NCBI RefSeq assembly: GCF_009830125.1
Contig: NZ_WUPT01000001.1
Coordinates: 806,001 to 870,000, forward strand
DNA length: 64,000 nt
Origin: Kangsaoukella pontilimi
GTDB taxonomy: Bacteria; Pseudomonadota; Alphaproteobacteria; Rhodobacterales; Rhodobacteraceae
Reading direction: 5' to 3'
Of the stretch, positions 7,631-16,777 are shown one piece after another (positions within the stretch are counted from its first letter, which is position 1; the number at the start of each line of letters is the position of its first letter). The translations under genes and the position numbers were made by a program. The notes under the pieces were generated by a model. It was not told the origin of the DNA. It was given only the letters and a program-made list of their open reading frames with translations, and did no database searches.

Positions 7631-10600
7631 ATGGATACCCAGATCGCGATGCTCTGGATGCGGGGGCGGCTCAGCTTCCTCGAGCGGCTCTGCGTGCAGT
7701 CCTTTCTCGATGCCGGACATCATGTCGTGCTCTACAGTTACGAGCCGGTCGAGGAGGTGCCTGACGGTGTCGAGCACCGCGACGCGGGCGACATCCTCCC
7801 CGAGGACGGCTTCCTCGTCCACGAGCGCACGGGCAGCCCGGCACTCCATTCCGACCTGTTCCGCTATCGCCTTCTGGCGAATAGTGACCGGACTATCTGG
7901 GCCGATACCGACGCCTATTGTCATCGTCCGTTCCGCACCTTCGAGGGGCATCTCCACGGCTGGGAAAGCCCTTGGGACATCAATGGCGGCGTGCTGGCGC
8001 TGCCCCGCGACAGCGAAACGCTGAACGCGCTTCTGGAGTATACGCGCGACGAATACGCGATCCCCCCCTGGCACGAATTCCGCTACCGGGGAGGGCGCGG
8101 CAATGCGATCCGGGAAGCGCTGGCGACCGGGCGGCCGCTTCATGTGGGAGAGCAGCCTTGGGGCGTCTGGGGGCCGCACGCGGTCACTCATTTTCTCCAG
8201 ACGACGGGGGATGTGCGGTACACGCGGCCCCAGGTTGTGCTCTATCCCTACAGCTTCAAGGAACGGCGCCAGATGCTGCGCCCGCTTGCTTCGCTCGACG
8301 CGGCGCGGCTGACTGAAGAGACGATGTCGGTTCACCTATACGGCCGGCGGATGCGGGCGCGGCTGGCCAAGGCCGATGACGGGTTCCCGAACCCGGAAAG
8401 CCTGATGGGGCGGCTTCTGCAGCGCCACAGGATCGACCCCTATCTCTTCCCGCTCAGAGAGTGCCCCGAGCCGGACCCGGACCATCCCTTCGCCCGCGTT
8501 TACCGGGAAGCGGCCGCCGGCCGGTCGATCAAGCCCTCGGCGGCGGTCCCGGAACCTGAGCCGAGTGCGCCGCCTGTCCCCTCCGAGCCGCAACCTGCAA
8601 CCGGTCCGGCACCGACCCGGCCCCTCGAAAAGATCACCGCCATCACGACGATGCGGAACGAAGGGGCCTTCATCCTTGACTGGGTCGCCTACCACATGGG
8701 CGTCGGGATCACGCATTTCCTCGTCTACACCAATGACTGCGACGACCAGACCGAGGCGATCCTCGACAGGCTGTCCGAGCTCGGTGTCGCGACCCGCGTG
8801 GACAACCCCTACCAGGAGGGCGAGCGTCCACAGCGTGTCGCCCTTGCCCGGGCCGAGACACATCCCGCCGTGACGGGTGCGGATGCCTATGTGGTCATGG
8901 ATGTCGACGAATACATAAATATCCATGTGGGCGAGGGGCGGCTCAGCGATCTCTTTGACGCCTCGGGCGACCCGGACATGATCTCGATGACCTGGCGCTT
9001 CTTCGGCTGCGACGGCGTTCTCGAATTCAACGACCTGCCCGTGCCCGAACAATTCACCCGAGCCGCGCCGCTGGAAACGCGAAAACCGCATCAGAACTGG
9101 GGCTTCAAAACCATCGTCCGGACAGGCGCGCCCTTCGCCCGGATCGGGGTGCACCGCCCGCTGGAACCCACAGGCGGCATGCCCCGGTGGACCAACGGCT
9201 CGGGCCGTCAGATGCCTGTCGGATATCACGAGCAGGGCTGGCGCTCGAACAAGCGGTCCTGGGGATATGACTTTGTGACACTCAACCACTATGCGACGCG
9301 CTCGCTCGATGCGTTTCTGGTCAAGCGCGACCGAGGGCGGACCAACCACGTGACCCGCGATCAGGGCATCGCCTACTGGAACACCCACAACCGCAACGAC
9401 GAAGAGGACCGCTCGATCCTGAAGCGTCTGGCGCTGATGGGGCCGAAACGGGTCGAATTCGCCGCCGATCAACGGCTTTCCGAGCTGCACGAAGAGGCCG
9501 TTCGCTGGCAAAGGGAGCGGGCCCGGAGCCTGAGAGCGTCTGAGGCCCATGGCGCGCTCTACGACCGGCTGAAGGCGGATCCCACATCTCACACTGTCCC
9601 CGAGAGCGAAGACGCAGAGCAGCCGCCACAGGCCGCGCCGGTGCTCGAGCCCGCGCCTGCCGCGTCCGCACCCATCGATGTGCCCGAGCCCGCGGCGACC
9701 ACGCCGGGCGGCGACCCCATCCATATCGGCGAGGCCAATGTCGCGGCCTTCGCCGCGCTTCTGAACAGGGTCGAGCATCGCTACCCGATGCTTGAGCCCA
9801 CCGGCCTGACGCGGAACCCTGCAAGCACGGTTCTGGTCACGTCTATGAAGAACGAAGGCGCGTTCATCCTCGAATGGATCGCCTATCACCGCTCGATCGG
9901 CGTGGACCATTTCCTCGTCTACACCAACGATTGCGACGATCCGACCAACGATATTCTGGACAGGCTGCAGCATTTGGGACTCGTCACCCGCCGCGACAAC
10001 CCCTTCAATCGCGAAGCGGGTCAGAAGCCGCAGCGCGGCGCCCTGAACGCGGCCTGGGAAGAGCCTGTTGTCCGTGAGGCCGACTGGGTTGGCGTGATCG
10101 ATGTGGACGAGTTCATCAACATCCACGTGGGCGAAGGAAAACTGACGGACCTTTTCGCCGCGTGCAACGATCCGAACGTGATCTCGATGACCTGGCGGCT
10201 GTTCGGCAGCAAGGGTCAGAACCGCTATAGTGACGCCTGGATCACCGAGAATTTCATCCGTTGCGCGCCCTGCTACCTGCCACGGCCACGTCTTGGCTGG
10301 GGCTTCAAGAGCCTGATCCACAAATCGGCACCCATCGGAAAGCTGGGTGTGCACCGTCCGCTCGACCTCGACCTCGACCGTCTGGGCGAGCTCAGATGGG
10401 TTAACGGCTCGGGCCGGACGATGCCGGAGCATTCGATCCGGAATTCGACGTGGTTCTCGCGCAAGAACTCGATCGGATACCGGCTGGTCACGCTGAACCA
10501 CTACATCCTCCGCTCCGCCGAAAGCTTTCTCGTCAAACGTCAGCGCGGCCGGATCAACCATGTGGATCAGGATCAGGGCCTCTTCTACTGGACGCGCCGG

Positions 10601-10891
10601 AACTACGGGACCGAGGTGGATGACAGCATTTTCCACCGCCTTCCCGCCGCGCGCGCGGCGCAGGAAGCGCTCTTGATGGACGCCGAACTGGCCGCGCTGC
10701 ATCAATCCGCAGTCAGCTGGCACCGCAACCGGATTGCGGACCTGATGCAGGAGGCCGACTACCGCGCGCTCTACGATGCGATCACTGCCCCGGATCAGCG
10801 CGATGCCATCTTCATTCACGAGGTTTCGCCCGAGGATGACGTGGGAGAGGTGGAAGAAAAGCCCGCCCGCCAGGTTCAGGCGGCGGAGTAG
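7631..10891 (+). CDS. Three-domain glycosyltransferase
   Basis: 1086 residues, apparently three glycosyltransferase units in one chain. Domain 1 (about 5-295) looks like a DXD sugar-binding transferase (GT32/alpha-1,4-GalNAc type): HSDLFRYRLL, then WADTDAY with DXD at 92-94. A Pro/Glu-rich linker (about 303-333) leads to domain 2 (335-650), of the GT2/GT92-like class: TMRNEGAFILDWVAYH, FLVYTNDCDD, VMDVDEYINIHVG (DVDEY 424-428). A second Pro/Ala-rich linker (655-695) leads to domain 3 (733-1050), a close repeat of domain 2: SMKNEGAFILEWIAYH, FLVYTNDCDD, DVDEFINIHVG (824-828). No signal peptide or membrane span, so it is probably cytoplasmic and acts in polysaccharide or surface glycan synthesis. 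Donor and acceptor are unknown. Confidence 0.85.
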   Translation: MDTQIAMLWMRGRLSFLERLCVQSFLDAGHHVVLYSYEPVEEVPDGVEHRDAGDILPEDGFLVHERTGSPALHSDLFRYRLLANSDRTIWADTDAYCHRPFRTFEGHLHGWESPWDINGGVLALPRDSETLNALLEYTRDEYAIPPWHEFRYRGGRGNAIREALATGRPLHVGEQPWGVWGPHAVTHFLQTTGDVRYTRPQVVLYPYSFKERRQMLRPLASLDAARLTEETMSVHLYGRRMRARLAKADDGFPNPESLMGRLLQRHRIDPYLFPLRECPEPDPDHPFARVYREAAAGRSIKPSAAVPEPEPSAPPVPSEPQPATGPAPTRPLEKITAITTMRNEGAFILDWVAYHMGVGITHFLVYTNDCDDQTEAILDRLSELGVATRVDNPYQEGERPQRVALARAETHPAVTGADAYVVMDVDEYINIHVGEGRLSDLFDASGDPDMISMTWRFFGCDGVLEFNDLPVPEQFTRAAPLETRKPHQNWGFKTIVRTGAPFARIGVHRPLEPTGGMPRWTNGSGRQMPVGYHEQGWRSNKRSWGYDFVTLNHYATRSLDAFLVKRDRGRTNHVTRDQGIAYWNTHNRNDEEDRSILKRLALMGPKRVEFAADQRLSELHEEAVRWQRERARSLRASEAHGALYDRLKADPTSHTVPESEDAEQPPQAAPVLEPAPAASAPIDVPEPAATTPGGDPIHIGEANVAAFAALLNRVEHRYPMLEPTGLTRNPASTVLVTSMKNEGAFILEWIAYHRSIGVDHFLVYTNDCDDPTNDILDRLQHLGLVTRRDNPFNREAGQKPQRGALNAAWEEPVVREADWVGVIDVDEFINIHVGEGKLTDLFAACNDPNVISMTWRLFGSKGQNRYSDAWITENFIRCAPCYLPRPRLGWGFKSLIHKSAPIGKLGVHRPLDLDLDRLGELRWVNGSGRTMPEHSIRNSTWFSRKNSIGYRLVTLNHYILRSAESFLVKRQRGRINHVDQDQGLFYWTRRNYGTEVDDSIFHRLPAARAAQEALLMDAELAALHQSAVSWHRNRIADLMQEADYRALYDAITAPDQRDAIFIHEVSPEDDVGEVEEKPARQVQAAE

Positions 10892-10895
10892 GCGC

Positions 10896-10909
10896 TTGAT
10901 CCGCATCAA
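10896..10909 (+). promoter_or_regulatory. Fnr/FnrL-type box before the FAD monooxygenase
   Basis: TTGATCCGCATCAA matches the Fnr consensus TTGAT-N4-ATCAA in all ten core positions. It starts 4 bases after the glycosyltransferase stop and is centred 43 or 55 bases before the two candidate starts of the monooxygenase gene. It could also fold as a short hairpin. Confidence 0.6.
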
Positions 10910-10945
10910 GGCGGCGCTTGCGCGACTGGCTCTAGGAACGACGCC

Positions 10946-12088
10946 ATGGAAAAGCGAATGAACATCACCGTTGCCGGGGCCGGGATCGGCGGTCTGGCTG
11001 CCGCAACCGCTCTTGCGCGCTTAGGCCACTCGGTCACCGTCGCCGAACAGGCCCCCGCCATCACCGAGGTCGGTGCCGGTATCCAGATCAGCCCCAACGG
11101 AGCAGCCGTTCTCCGGGCGCTCGGTCTGGAACAGGCGCTTGAAAACGCGGCCATCCGCGCGGATGCGGTCCGCCTGATCGACGGTCCAACGGGGCGCGAG
11201 GTGCTGACGCTCAACCTGCGCGATCATGCGCCGGACCTCGGCTGGTACTTCATCCATCGCGCCGCCCTCATCGACCTTCTGCTCAACGCGGCAAAGGCCG
11301 CAGGCGTCACCGTCGAAACCGGCCGCAGCATCGACCCGCCGCCAGCGGGCCGTGCGCTGGCCGACGACGATTTGCTGATCGGTGCCGACGGGCTGAAATC
11401 GCGCCTCCGCGCCCGTGTCGACGAAGCCTCGAAGCCGTTCTTCACCCGTCAGGTCGCGTGGCGCGCGCTGGTGCCGGGCGCGCCCGATCCGGTGGTCGAA
11501 GTTCATATGGGGCCGGGGCGGCACCTTGTGACCTACCCGTTGCAGGGCGGGCTTCGGAACATCGTCGCCGTCGAGGAACGCACCGCATGGGCGGAAGAGG
11601 GCTGGAGCCACGAAGATCACCCCGCAAACCTTCGCGGCGCGTTTCAGAGTTTTGCCGAGCCGGTTCGCCGCTGGCTGGATCAGGTCGATACCGTGCATCT
11701 CTGGGGGCTCTTTCGTCACCGCGTGGCGGACCGTTGGTACAGCGGGCAACAGGTCGTCCTGGGCGACGCCGCGCATCCGACACTTCCGTTCCTCGCGCAG
11801 GGCGCGAACCTCGCACTGGAAGATGCCTGGGCTCTGGCTGACCATGTGGCTGCCGCGCCCTTGCCCCAGGCGCTCGCTGCCTATCAGGCCGAGCGGAAAC
11901 CGCGCGCCATCAGGGTGACCGAGGCCGCCACGGCCAATGCGCGGAACTATCACCTGTCCTTCCCGCCGCTCCGCTTCGCGGCGCATACGGCGCTGCGCCT
12001 TGCCGGGGCGCTCGCGCCCGCGCAGCCGCTGAAACGCTTCGACTGGCTCTATCGCCACGACGTGACGGCGCTCCGGCGCGGTGACTGA
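10946..12088 (+). CDS. FAD-dependent aromatic-ring monooxygenase
   Basis: Class A flavoprotein hydroxylase related to salicylate hydroxylase and UbiH. 380 residues. The Rossmann motif GAGIGG is at 11-16, the DG motif is in LLIGADGLKSRLR, and the FAD/ribityl-binding GDAAHP is at 273-278, followed by GANLALEDAWALA. ATG 10946 is used; MNITVAGAG at 10958 is an equally good alternative. It sits just downstream of a perfect Fnr-type box, which is unexpected for an oxygen-using enzyme. zapE follows 45 bases later. The substrate is not identifiable; no aromatic catabolism cluster surrounds it. Confidence 0.88.
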   Translation: MEKRMNITVAGAGIGGLAAATALARLGHSVTVAEQAPAITEVGAGIQISPNGAAVLRALGLEQALENAAIRADAVRLIDGPTGREVLTLNLRDHAPDLGWYFIHRAALIDLLLNAAKAAGVTVETGRSIDPPPAGRALADDDLLIGADGLKSRLRARVDEASKPFFTRQVAWRALVPGAPDPVVEVHMGPGRHLVTYPLQGGLRNIVAVEERTAWAEEGWSHEDHPANLRGAFQSFAEPVRRWLDQVDTVHLWGLFRHRVADRWYSGQQVVLGDAAHPTLPFLAQGANLALEDAWALADHVAAAPLPQALAAYQAERKPRAIRVTEAATANARNYHLSFPPLRFAAHTALRLAGALAPAQPLKRFDWLYRHDVTALRRGD

Positions 12089-12133
12089 CGCTCGACCCTT
12101 TTCTTTCCCCGCCACACGTGCAACCTCACCCTC

Positions 12134-13204
12134 ATGGGCCCGGTTTCACAGGCATATCGTGCGCGTATCGACGCCGAACATCTGACCGCAGATCCCGCGC
12201 AGGAGGCGGTCCTGCCCGAATTCGACCGCATCGCCGCGGCCCTTGCCGAAGCGCCGAAGCGTCGCGGTCTCTTTTCGCGGAAACAGGTTGATGCCGTGCC
12301 GGGCCTCTATCTCTGGGGCGGGGTTGGCCGGGGCAAATCCATGCTCATGGACCTCTTTCACGACGTCACGGGGGGGGATCATTCCCGCCGGGTCCATTTC
12401 CACGCCTTCATGCAAGAGGTGCAGGCTGCGCTTCACGAGGCGCGCAAGACCGGCGTGGACGACGCAATCAAACCGGTGGCCGACAACATGGCGGACGGTC
12501 TGCGCCTTCTGTGTCTCGACGAGATGCAGATCACCGATATCGCGGATGCCATGATCGTAGGGCGCCTGTTCGAGCGGATGTTCGCGCGGGGCGTGACCGT
12601 CGTGACCACGTCCAACCGTGAGCCCGACGCGCTCTACAAGGACGGGCTGAACAGGGCGCTGTTCCTGCCCTTTATCGCTCTCCTGAAGGAGCGGATGCAT
12701 GTTGTCGAACTGACCTCGCCCAACGACTACCGGCAGAACCGGCTTGCGGGCGAAGAGCGGTATTTTTTCCCGGCCGATGCCACAGCCCGTGCCGCCGTTG
12801 ACGCGGTCTGGAACGACCTTTCCGGCGGACGTGCCGAGCCACTGATCCTTCACGTGAAAAGCCGCAAGGTCGAAATACCGGCCTTTGCCAATGGCGTCGC
12901 GCGCGCCCGGTTCTACGACCTCTGCGGACAGCCGCTCGGCCCTGCGGATTACCTTGCACTCGCCGAAGCGGTGCGCGTCCTGATCCTCGACGACATCCCG
13001 CGGCTCTCTTCGGAAAACTACAATCAGGCGCGCCGCTTTGTGACGCTGATCGACGCGCTCTACGAAGCGAAGGTCAAGCTGATCGCCACCGCCGCCGACA
13101 CGCCCGAAAACCTCTATATCGAGGGCGAGGGCAGCTTCGAATTCGAGCGCACCGCCAGCCGCCTCCGCGAAATGCAGGCCGCCGATTGGGGCGAGGCGAG
13201 ATAA
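12134..13204 (+). CDS. zapE: Cell division ATPase ZapE (AFG1-like)
   Basis: ZapE/AFG1 proteins are AAA+-like ATPases; in E. coli ZapE binds FtsZ and destabilises Z-rings. 356 residues, normal length. Walker A is GGVGRGKS (62-69), preceded by PGLYLWGG. Walker B is in LLCLDEMQITDIADAM, followed by GVTVVTTSNREPDALYKDGLNR. The C-terminal block has RVLILDDIPRLSSENYNQARRFVTLID and ATAADTPENLY. It is co-directional with the monooxygenase upstream (45-base gap) and an unknown membrane-anchored protein downstream. Confidence 0.95.
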   Translation: MGPVSQAYRARIDAEHLTADPAQEAVLPEFDRIAAALAEAPKRRGLFSRKQVDAVPGLYLWGGVGRGKSMLMDLFHDVTGGDHSRRVHFHAFMQEVQAALHEARKTGVDDAIKPVADNMADGLRLLCLDEMQITDIADAMIVGRLFERMFARGVTVVTTSNREPDALYKDGLNRALFLPFIALLKERMHVVELTSPNDYRQNRLAGEERYFFPADATARAAVDAVWNDLSGGRAEPLILHVKSRKVEIPAFANGVARARFYDLCGQPLGPADYLALAEAVRVLILDDIPRLSSENYNQARRFVTLIDALYEAKVKLIATAADTPENLYIEGEGSFEFERTASRLREMQAADWGEAR

Positions 13205-13238
13205 GCCACGCTTTACGGAACGGCCGGTTCCACACATC

Positions 13239-13736
13239 ATGCGTCCCATGACGCTCTCGCTCCTCGCCAATATCGCCGACCTTCTCGCAGCCCTCGGGGT
13301 GATCGGCTCTCTGCTTTTCCTCGCCTTCGAGCTGCGCCGCTCGAACCGGGACACTCGGCAGGCCAACTGGCGCGCGCTGCTCGATAGTTACCGAAGCTTC
13401 AAAGCGCTGACGAATGACCTGGCATACGCCGAATTCATTCTGCGCGCGCGGAACGACTGGCCCGATCTCAGCCCGGCCGAGAAACTGAGTTTCGAACACT
13501 ATCAGGAGCAGGGCATCCACGTGATGGGGAACTTCTTCAAACACGCCTCAACCATGCCCGAGGACCTGATCGGCCTCACCGAGGCGGTCGAGGTCTGCAT
13601 GGTCGATCATCTGACCGGCGCGGGCGCGCGGGCGTGGTACGCCGATAACAGGGCGCGTGGCAGGCTGATGCCCGCCACATACAGGAATATCGACGACATC
13701 CTCGCCCGAGCCGACCGCAAGGCGGAACGCGTCTGA
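13239..13736 (+). CDS. Membrane-anchored protein of unknown function
   Basis: 165 residues. A hydrophobic segment at about residues 6-28 (LLANIADLLAALGVIGSLLFLAF) is followed by ELRRSNRDTRQANWRALLDSY, then a soluble helical domain with several Trp and Tyr. The pattern (short N-terminal anchor, ELRRSNR, then about 120 cytosolic residues) recurs in uncharacterised marine proteobacterial proteins. Start could be MRPM at 13239 or MTLS at 13248. It lies 34 bases after zapE and is probably cotranscribed. No function is assigned. Confidence 0.75.
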   Translation: MRPMTLSLLANIADLLAALGVIGSLLFLAFELRRSNRDTRQANWRALLDSYRSFKALTNDLAYAEFILRARNDWPDLSPAEKLSFEHYQEQGIHVMGNFFKHASTMPEDLIGLTEAVEVCMVDHLTGAGARAWYADNRARGRLMPATYRNIDDILARADRKAERV

Positions 13737-13740
13737 ACCA

Positions 13741-13833
13741 GCCTTCTTCTTGGTGAAAATACTCCGGGGGAGCGACCGGAGGGAGCGGGGGCGGAGCCCC
13801 CACCACCGCGACGCGGCGAAGCCGCGGCGCAAT
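13741..13833 (-). repeat. Intergenic repeat, copy 4
   Basis: On the minus strand, beginning just after the tpiA stop: GCGCCGCGGCTTCGCCGCG hairpin (13812-13830), GGGGGCTCCGCCCCC hairpin (about 13787-13801), then the core CCCCCGGAGTATTT-N6-AAGAAG ending at 13743. It has the same orientation as tpiA and may double as its terminator. Confidence 0.75.
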
Positions 13834-13838
13834 CTCCG

Positions 13839-14585
13839 TCAGGCGTTCTGGAGCGCCGAAATGATGCCGCCGAAATCGTCGGCCTTCAGGCTCGCGCCGC
13901 CCACCAGCGCGCCGTCCACATTCGACACCGCGAAGATCTCGGCGGCGTTCGATGGCTTCACCGAACCGCCGTAAAGGATGCGGATACCGTCGCCCTCGGC
14001 GCCGAATCGGTCCGACAGGCGCGCGCGGATGTCGTCATGCACCGCACCGATCTCGTCCAGCGTCGGCACTTTGCCCGTGCCGATGGCCCAGACCGGCTCG
14101 TAGGCGATGACCGTGTTGGCAGCCGTCGCCCCGTCAGGCACGGAGCCGGCAAGCTGCCCGGCCACAACGTCGATGGTCCGGCCCGCCTCGCGCTCGTCCA
14201 GCGTCTCGCCCACGCAGACGACCGCGATCAGGCCGGCCCCCCAAGCAGCCGCGGTCTTGGCCGCGACCAGCGCATCGTCCTCGCCATGGTCGGCGCGCCG
14301 CTCGGAGTGGCCCAGAATTACGTGGCTGCCACCGGCCTCGGCGATCATGTCCGCCGAAATGTCGCCTGTATGCGCGCCCGAGGCGGCGACGTGGCAATCC
14401 TGTCCGCCCACCGCGATCGACGAGCCGGAGACGCGCTCCGCCATCCGGGACAGGAGTGTTGCGGGCGGGCAGAGAAGGATATCGCACCCGGCATTGGGCC
14501 AGGCGGCAAGAAGCGCCTCGACCTCGACAAGGCTTGCGCCTATCCCGTTCATTTTCCAGTTTCCGGCGGCCAGTTTGCGCGGCAT
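13839..14585 (-). CDS. tpiA: Triosephosphate isomerase
   Basis: Interconverts dihydroxyacetone phosphate and glyceraldehyde-3-phosphate. 248 residues. The catalytic residues are in place: Lys11 in GNWKMN, His93 in LGHSERR and Glu163 in [11 protein letters not shown]. The phosphate-binding ILYGGSVKP and [10 protein letters not shown] are near the C-terminus. The start is [13 protein letters not shown] at 14585; an in-frame ATG 18 bases upstream is less typical. sufA lies 57 bases upstream on the same strand, so the genes may share a transcript. Secure. Confidence 0.97.
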   Translation of the reverse strand: MPRKLAAGNWKMNGIGASLVEVEALLAAWPNAGCDILLCPPATLLSRMAERVSGSSIAVGGQDCHVAASGAHTGDISADMIAEAGGSHVILGHSERRADHGEDDALVAAKTAAAWGAGLIAVVCVGETLDEREAGRTIDVVAGQLAGSVPDGATAANTVIAYEPVWAIGTGKVPTLDEIGAVHDDIRARLSDRFGAEGDGIRILYGGSVKPSNAAEIFAVSNVDGALVGGASLKADDFGGIISALQNA

Positions 14586-14642
14586 GTCGGTGTCACTCCC
14601 CATGTCAGTTCGGCGGGGAGAATGGCGACCCGCGCGGCGGCG

Positions 14643-15032
14643 TCAACCCTTCAGGCTGGCCTCGCGCTCGGCGGCAAGCTCTTCGACGTCCTTGAACTTG
14701 ATCGATTCACCGCATCCGCAGGCATCCGCCACGTTCGGATTGCGGAAGCGGAAGCCGCTTTCCAGGAGCGAAATCTCGTAATCGATCTCGGTTCCGAAGA
14801 GGAACATCTGCGCCATGGGCGCGATCATTACGCGGGCGCCGTCCTGCTCGACGACCTCGTCCATCGGGTCGACCTCGGCGGCATAGTCCATCGTATATTC
14901 CATACCGGCGCAGCCGCCCTTCTTGACGCCGATGCGCAGGCCCTTGTGACCATCCTTTTCCATCAGCCGGGCGATCTGCTTGACCGCAGCCGGTGTCAGG
15001 GTGACCGCTTGCTTGCCGGGAATGCCGAACAT
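14643..15032 (-). CDS. sufA: A-type Fe-S carrier SufA
   Basis: HesB/IscA-family scaffold or carrier that passes Fe-S clusters to target proteins. 129 residues. The three cluster cysteines are visible: KKGGCAGMEY, and the C-terminal pair in DACGCGES. Good GGAGG ribosome site before the ATG. It sits between a SufT-like gene and tpiA on the minus strand. In alphaproteobacteria this pair usually ends the suf operon, but the rest of suf is not in the window. A second A-type carrier lies at 60588-60920. Confidence 0.93.
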   Translation of the reverse strand: MFGIPGKQAVTLTPAAVKQIARLMEKDGHKGLRIGVKKGGCAGMEYTMDYAAEVDPMDEVVEQDGARVMIAPMAQMFLFGTEIDYEISLLESGFRFRNPNVADACGCGESIKFKDVEELAAEREASLKG

Positions 15033-15106
15033 GACTGCCTCCGATACCTGAGTATCAAGCTAAGATTTCTCGCCGCGAATTCCAAGGGTCACGCCGGTGG
15101 CGCGCA

Positions 15107-15472
15107 TTACATGAAGCCCAGTTCCAACCGCGCTTCGTCGGACATCATGTCCATGCCCCAGGGCGGCTCCCAGGTCAGCTCGACATTCACCGTCTTGACG
15201 CCCGGAAGGGGTTCCACCGCATCGGCGACCCAGCCCGGCATCTCGCCCGCAACGGGACAGCCCGGCGCGGTCAGCGTCATGATGACCGTCACATCGCCCT
15301 CGTCGGTGATGTCGATCGTGTAGACCAGACCGAGATCGTAGATATTCACCGGGATCTCGGGGTCGAACACGCTCCGGCAGGCCTCGACCACGGATTCGTG
15401 CAGGGGATGCTCGGTGCTCGACGGCTTGATCAGCGGCGTGCCTTCGAGTTTCTCGTTCGTTTCCAGCGTCAT
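15107..15472 (-). CDS. SUF-linked Fe-S assembly protein (SufT/MIP18 family)
   Basis: DUF59/MIP18-type protein, a family that helps mature Fe-S proteins. 121 residues. The hallmark VFDPEIPVNIYDLGLVY is followed by VTVIMTLTAPGCPV, with the conserved cysteine, and VELTWEPPWGMDMMSDEARLELG. The start MTLETNEKLEG at 15472 is chosen; the upstream in-frame codons look non-coding. It lies 75 bases upstream of sufA and is likely cotranscribed with it. It is divergent from tgt. Confidence 0.9.
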   Translation of the reverse strand: MTLETNEKLEGTPLIKPSSTEHPLHESVVEACRSVFDPEIPVNIYDLGLVYTIDITDEGDVTVIMTLTAPGCPVAGEMPGWVADAVEPLPGVKTVNVELTWEPPWGMDMMSDEARLELGFM

Positions 15473-15640
15473 GGTGGTTTTCCGCACGTTTTGTTGAGAG
15501 TTTATATAAGGAATACCCCGCAGGGCGTAAACCCGCGCCGCCAAAACTTCCCGGCATGATCACGCTTCCACCGCGCGGGCTTGGCCTTGGCCCAGAAATC
15601 GCTATTGAACGCCGGACGCGCAATGCCGGAGATCGAAGCC

Positions 15641-16771
15641 ATGGCCGAAAAATTCGCCTTTTCGCTGAAGCGAACCGATGGCCGCGCGCGGACCGGCGTC
15701 ATCTCGACGCCGCGCGGCGAGATCAGAACGCCTGCCTTCATGCCGGTGGGCACCGCGGCGACGGTCAAGGCGATGATGCCCGAGAGCGTGGCCGAAACGG
15801 GCGCGGATATCCTTCTCGGCAACACCTATCACCTGATGCTGCGCCCGACAGCCGAACGCATCGCGGCGCTTGGCGGGCTCCATCGCTTCATGAACTGGTC
15901 GAAGCCGATCCTGACCGACTCGGGCGGGTTCCAGGTGATGAGCCTTGCCGGGCTGAGAAAGCTCACCGAGGAGGGGGTGACCTTCAAGAGCCATATCGAC
16001 GGTTCGCGCCACAAGCTGACGCCCGAGCGTTCGATGGAAATCCAACGCCTTCTCGGCTCGGATATCGTGATGTGTTTCGACGAGTGCCCCGCGCTGCCCG
16101 CCGACGACGCAGAGGTGGCGCGCGCCATGCGGCTGTCGATGCGGTGGGCCGAGCGATCGAAAGAGGCATTCGGCGATCGTCCGGGCCACGCGCTCTTCGG
16201 CATCCAGCAGGGGGGCGTGACCGAGGAGCTCCGTGCGGAATCCGCCGAGGCGCTGCAGGCGATCGGTTTCGATGGCTACGCGGTCGGCGGTCTGGCTGTG
16301 GGCGAGGGGCAGGAGGCGATGTTCGGCGTGCTCGATTACGCGCCGGGCCAGCTTCCCTCCGACAAGCCGCGCTATCTGATGGGTGTGGGCAAGCCCGACG
16401 ACATCGTCGGCGCGGTCAAGCGCGGGATCGACATGATGGATTGTGTGCTGCCGTCGCGCTCGGGACGCACCGGGCAGGCATTCACCCGCCACGGAGTGGT
16501 CAACATCAAGAACGCGCGCCATGCGGATGATCCACGCCCGCTGGACGAGGCCTGCCGGTGCCCGGCCTGCCGGAACTACTCACGCGCCTACCTGCATCAC
16601 GTCTTCCGCGCGGGCGAGATGATTTCCGGAATGCTGCTGACCTGGCACAACCTGACCTATTTTCAGGACATCATGCAGGGGATGCGCGACGCGATTTCGG
16701 AAGGCCGCTTCGACGCCTGGGAGCGAGAGTTCCACGCCGGACGCGCCGAGGGCGACATCGCGCCCCTGTGA
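15641..16771 (+). CDS. tgt: Queuine tRNA-guanine transglycosylase
   Basis: Swaps guanine-34 for preQ1 in tRNAs with GUN anticodons (Asp, Asn, His, Tyr), the entry to queuosine. 376 residues. The catalytic Asp93 is in [11 protein letters not shown] and the nucleophile Asp267 is in [17 protein letters not shown]. Zinc ligands are in [16 protein letters not shown]. The start [14 protein letters not shown] at 15641 has GGAG nine bases upstream; the in-frame ATG at 15581 adds non-family residues. The stop is 6 bases from the end of a convergent membrane-protein gene. queA, the next pathway step, is at 46043. Confidence 0.97.
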   Translation: MAEKFAFSLKRTDGRARTGVISTPRGEIRTPAFMPVGTAATVKAMMPESVAETGADILLGNTYHLMLRPTAERIAALGGLHRFMNWSKPILTDSGGFQVMSLAGLRKLTEEGVTFKSHIDGSRHKLTPERSMEIQRLLGSDIVMCFDECPALPADDAEVARAMRLSMRWAERSKEAFGDRPGHALFGIQQGGVTEELRAESAEALQAIGFDGYAVGGLAVGEGQEAMFGVLDYAPGQLPSDKPRYLMGVGKPDDIVGAVKRGIDMMDCVLPSRSGRTGQAFTRHGVVNIKNARHADDPRPLDEACRCPACRNYSRAYLHHVFRAGEMISGMLLTWHNLTYFQDIMQGMRDAISEGRFDAWEREFHAGRAEGDIAPL

Positions 16772-16777
16772 CGCAAG

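Noticed and set aside
8336-10909. 857-residue minus-strand open frame opposite the three-domain glycosyltransferase
   Set aside because: GC-rich coding DNA often leaves the opposite strand open. Its product has no domain pattern, whereas the plus-strand frame has clear glycosyltransferase motifs.
13216-13230. Inverted sequence GGAAC-GGCCG-GTTCC as a LexA box
   Set aside because: The alphaproteobacterial LexA box is a direct repeat (GTTC-N7-GTTC), not an inverted one, and the gene behind it has no link to DNA damage.
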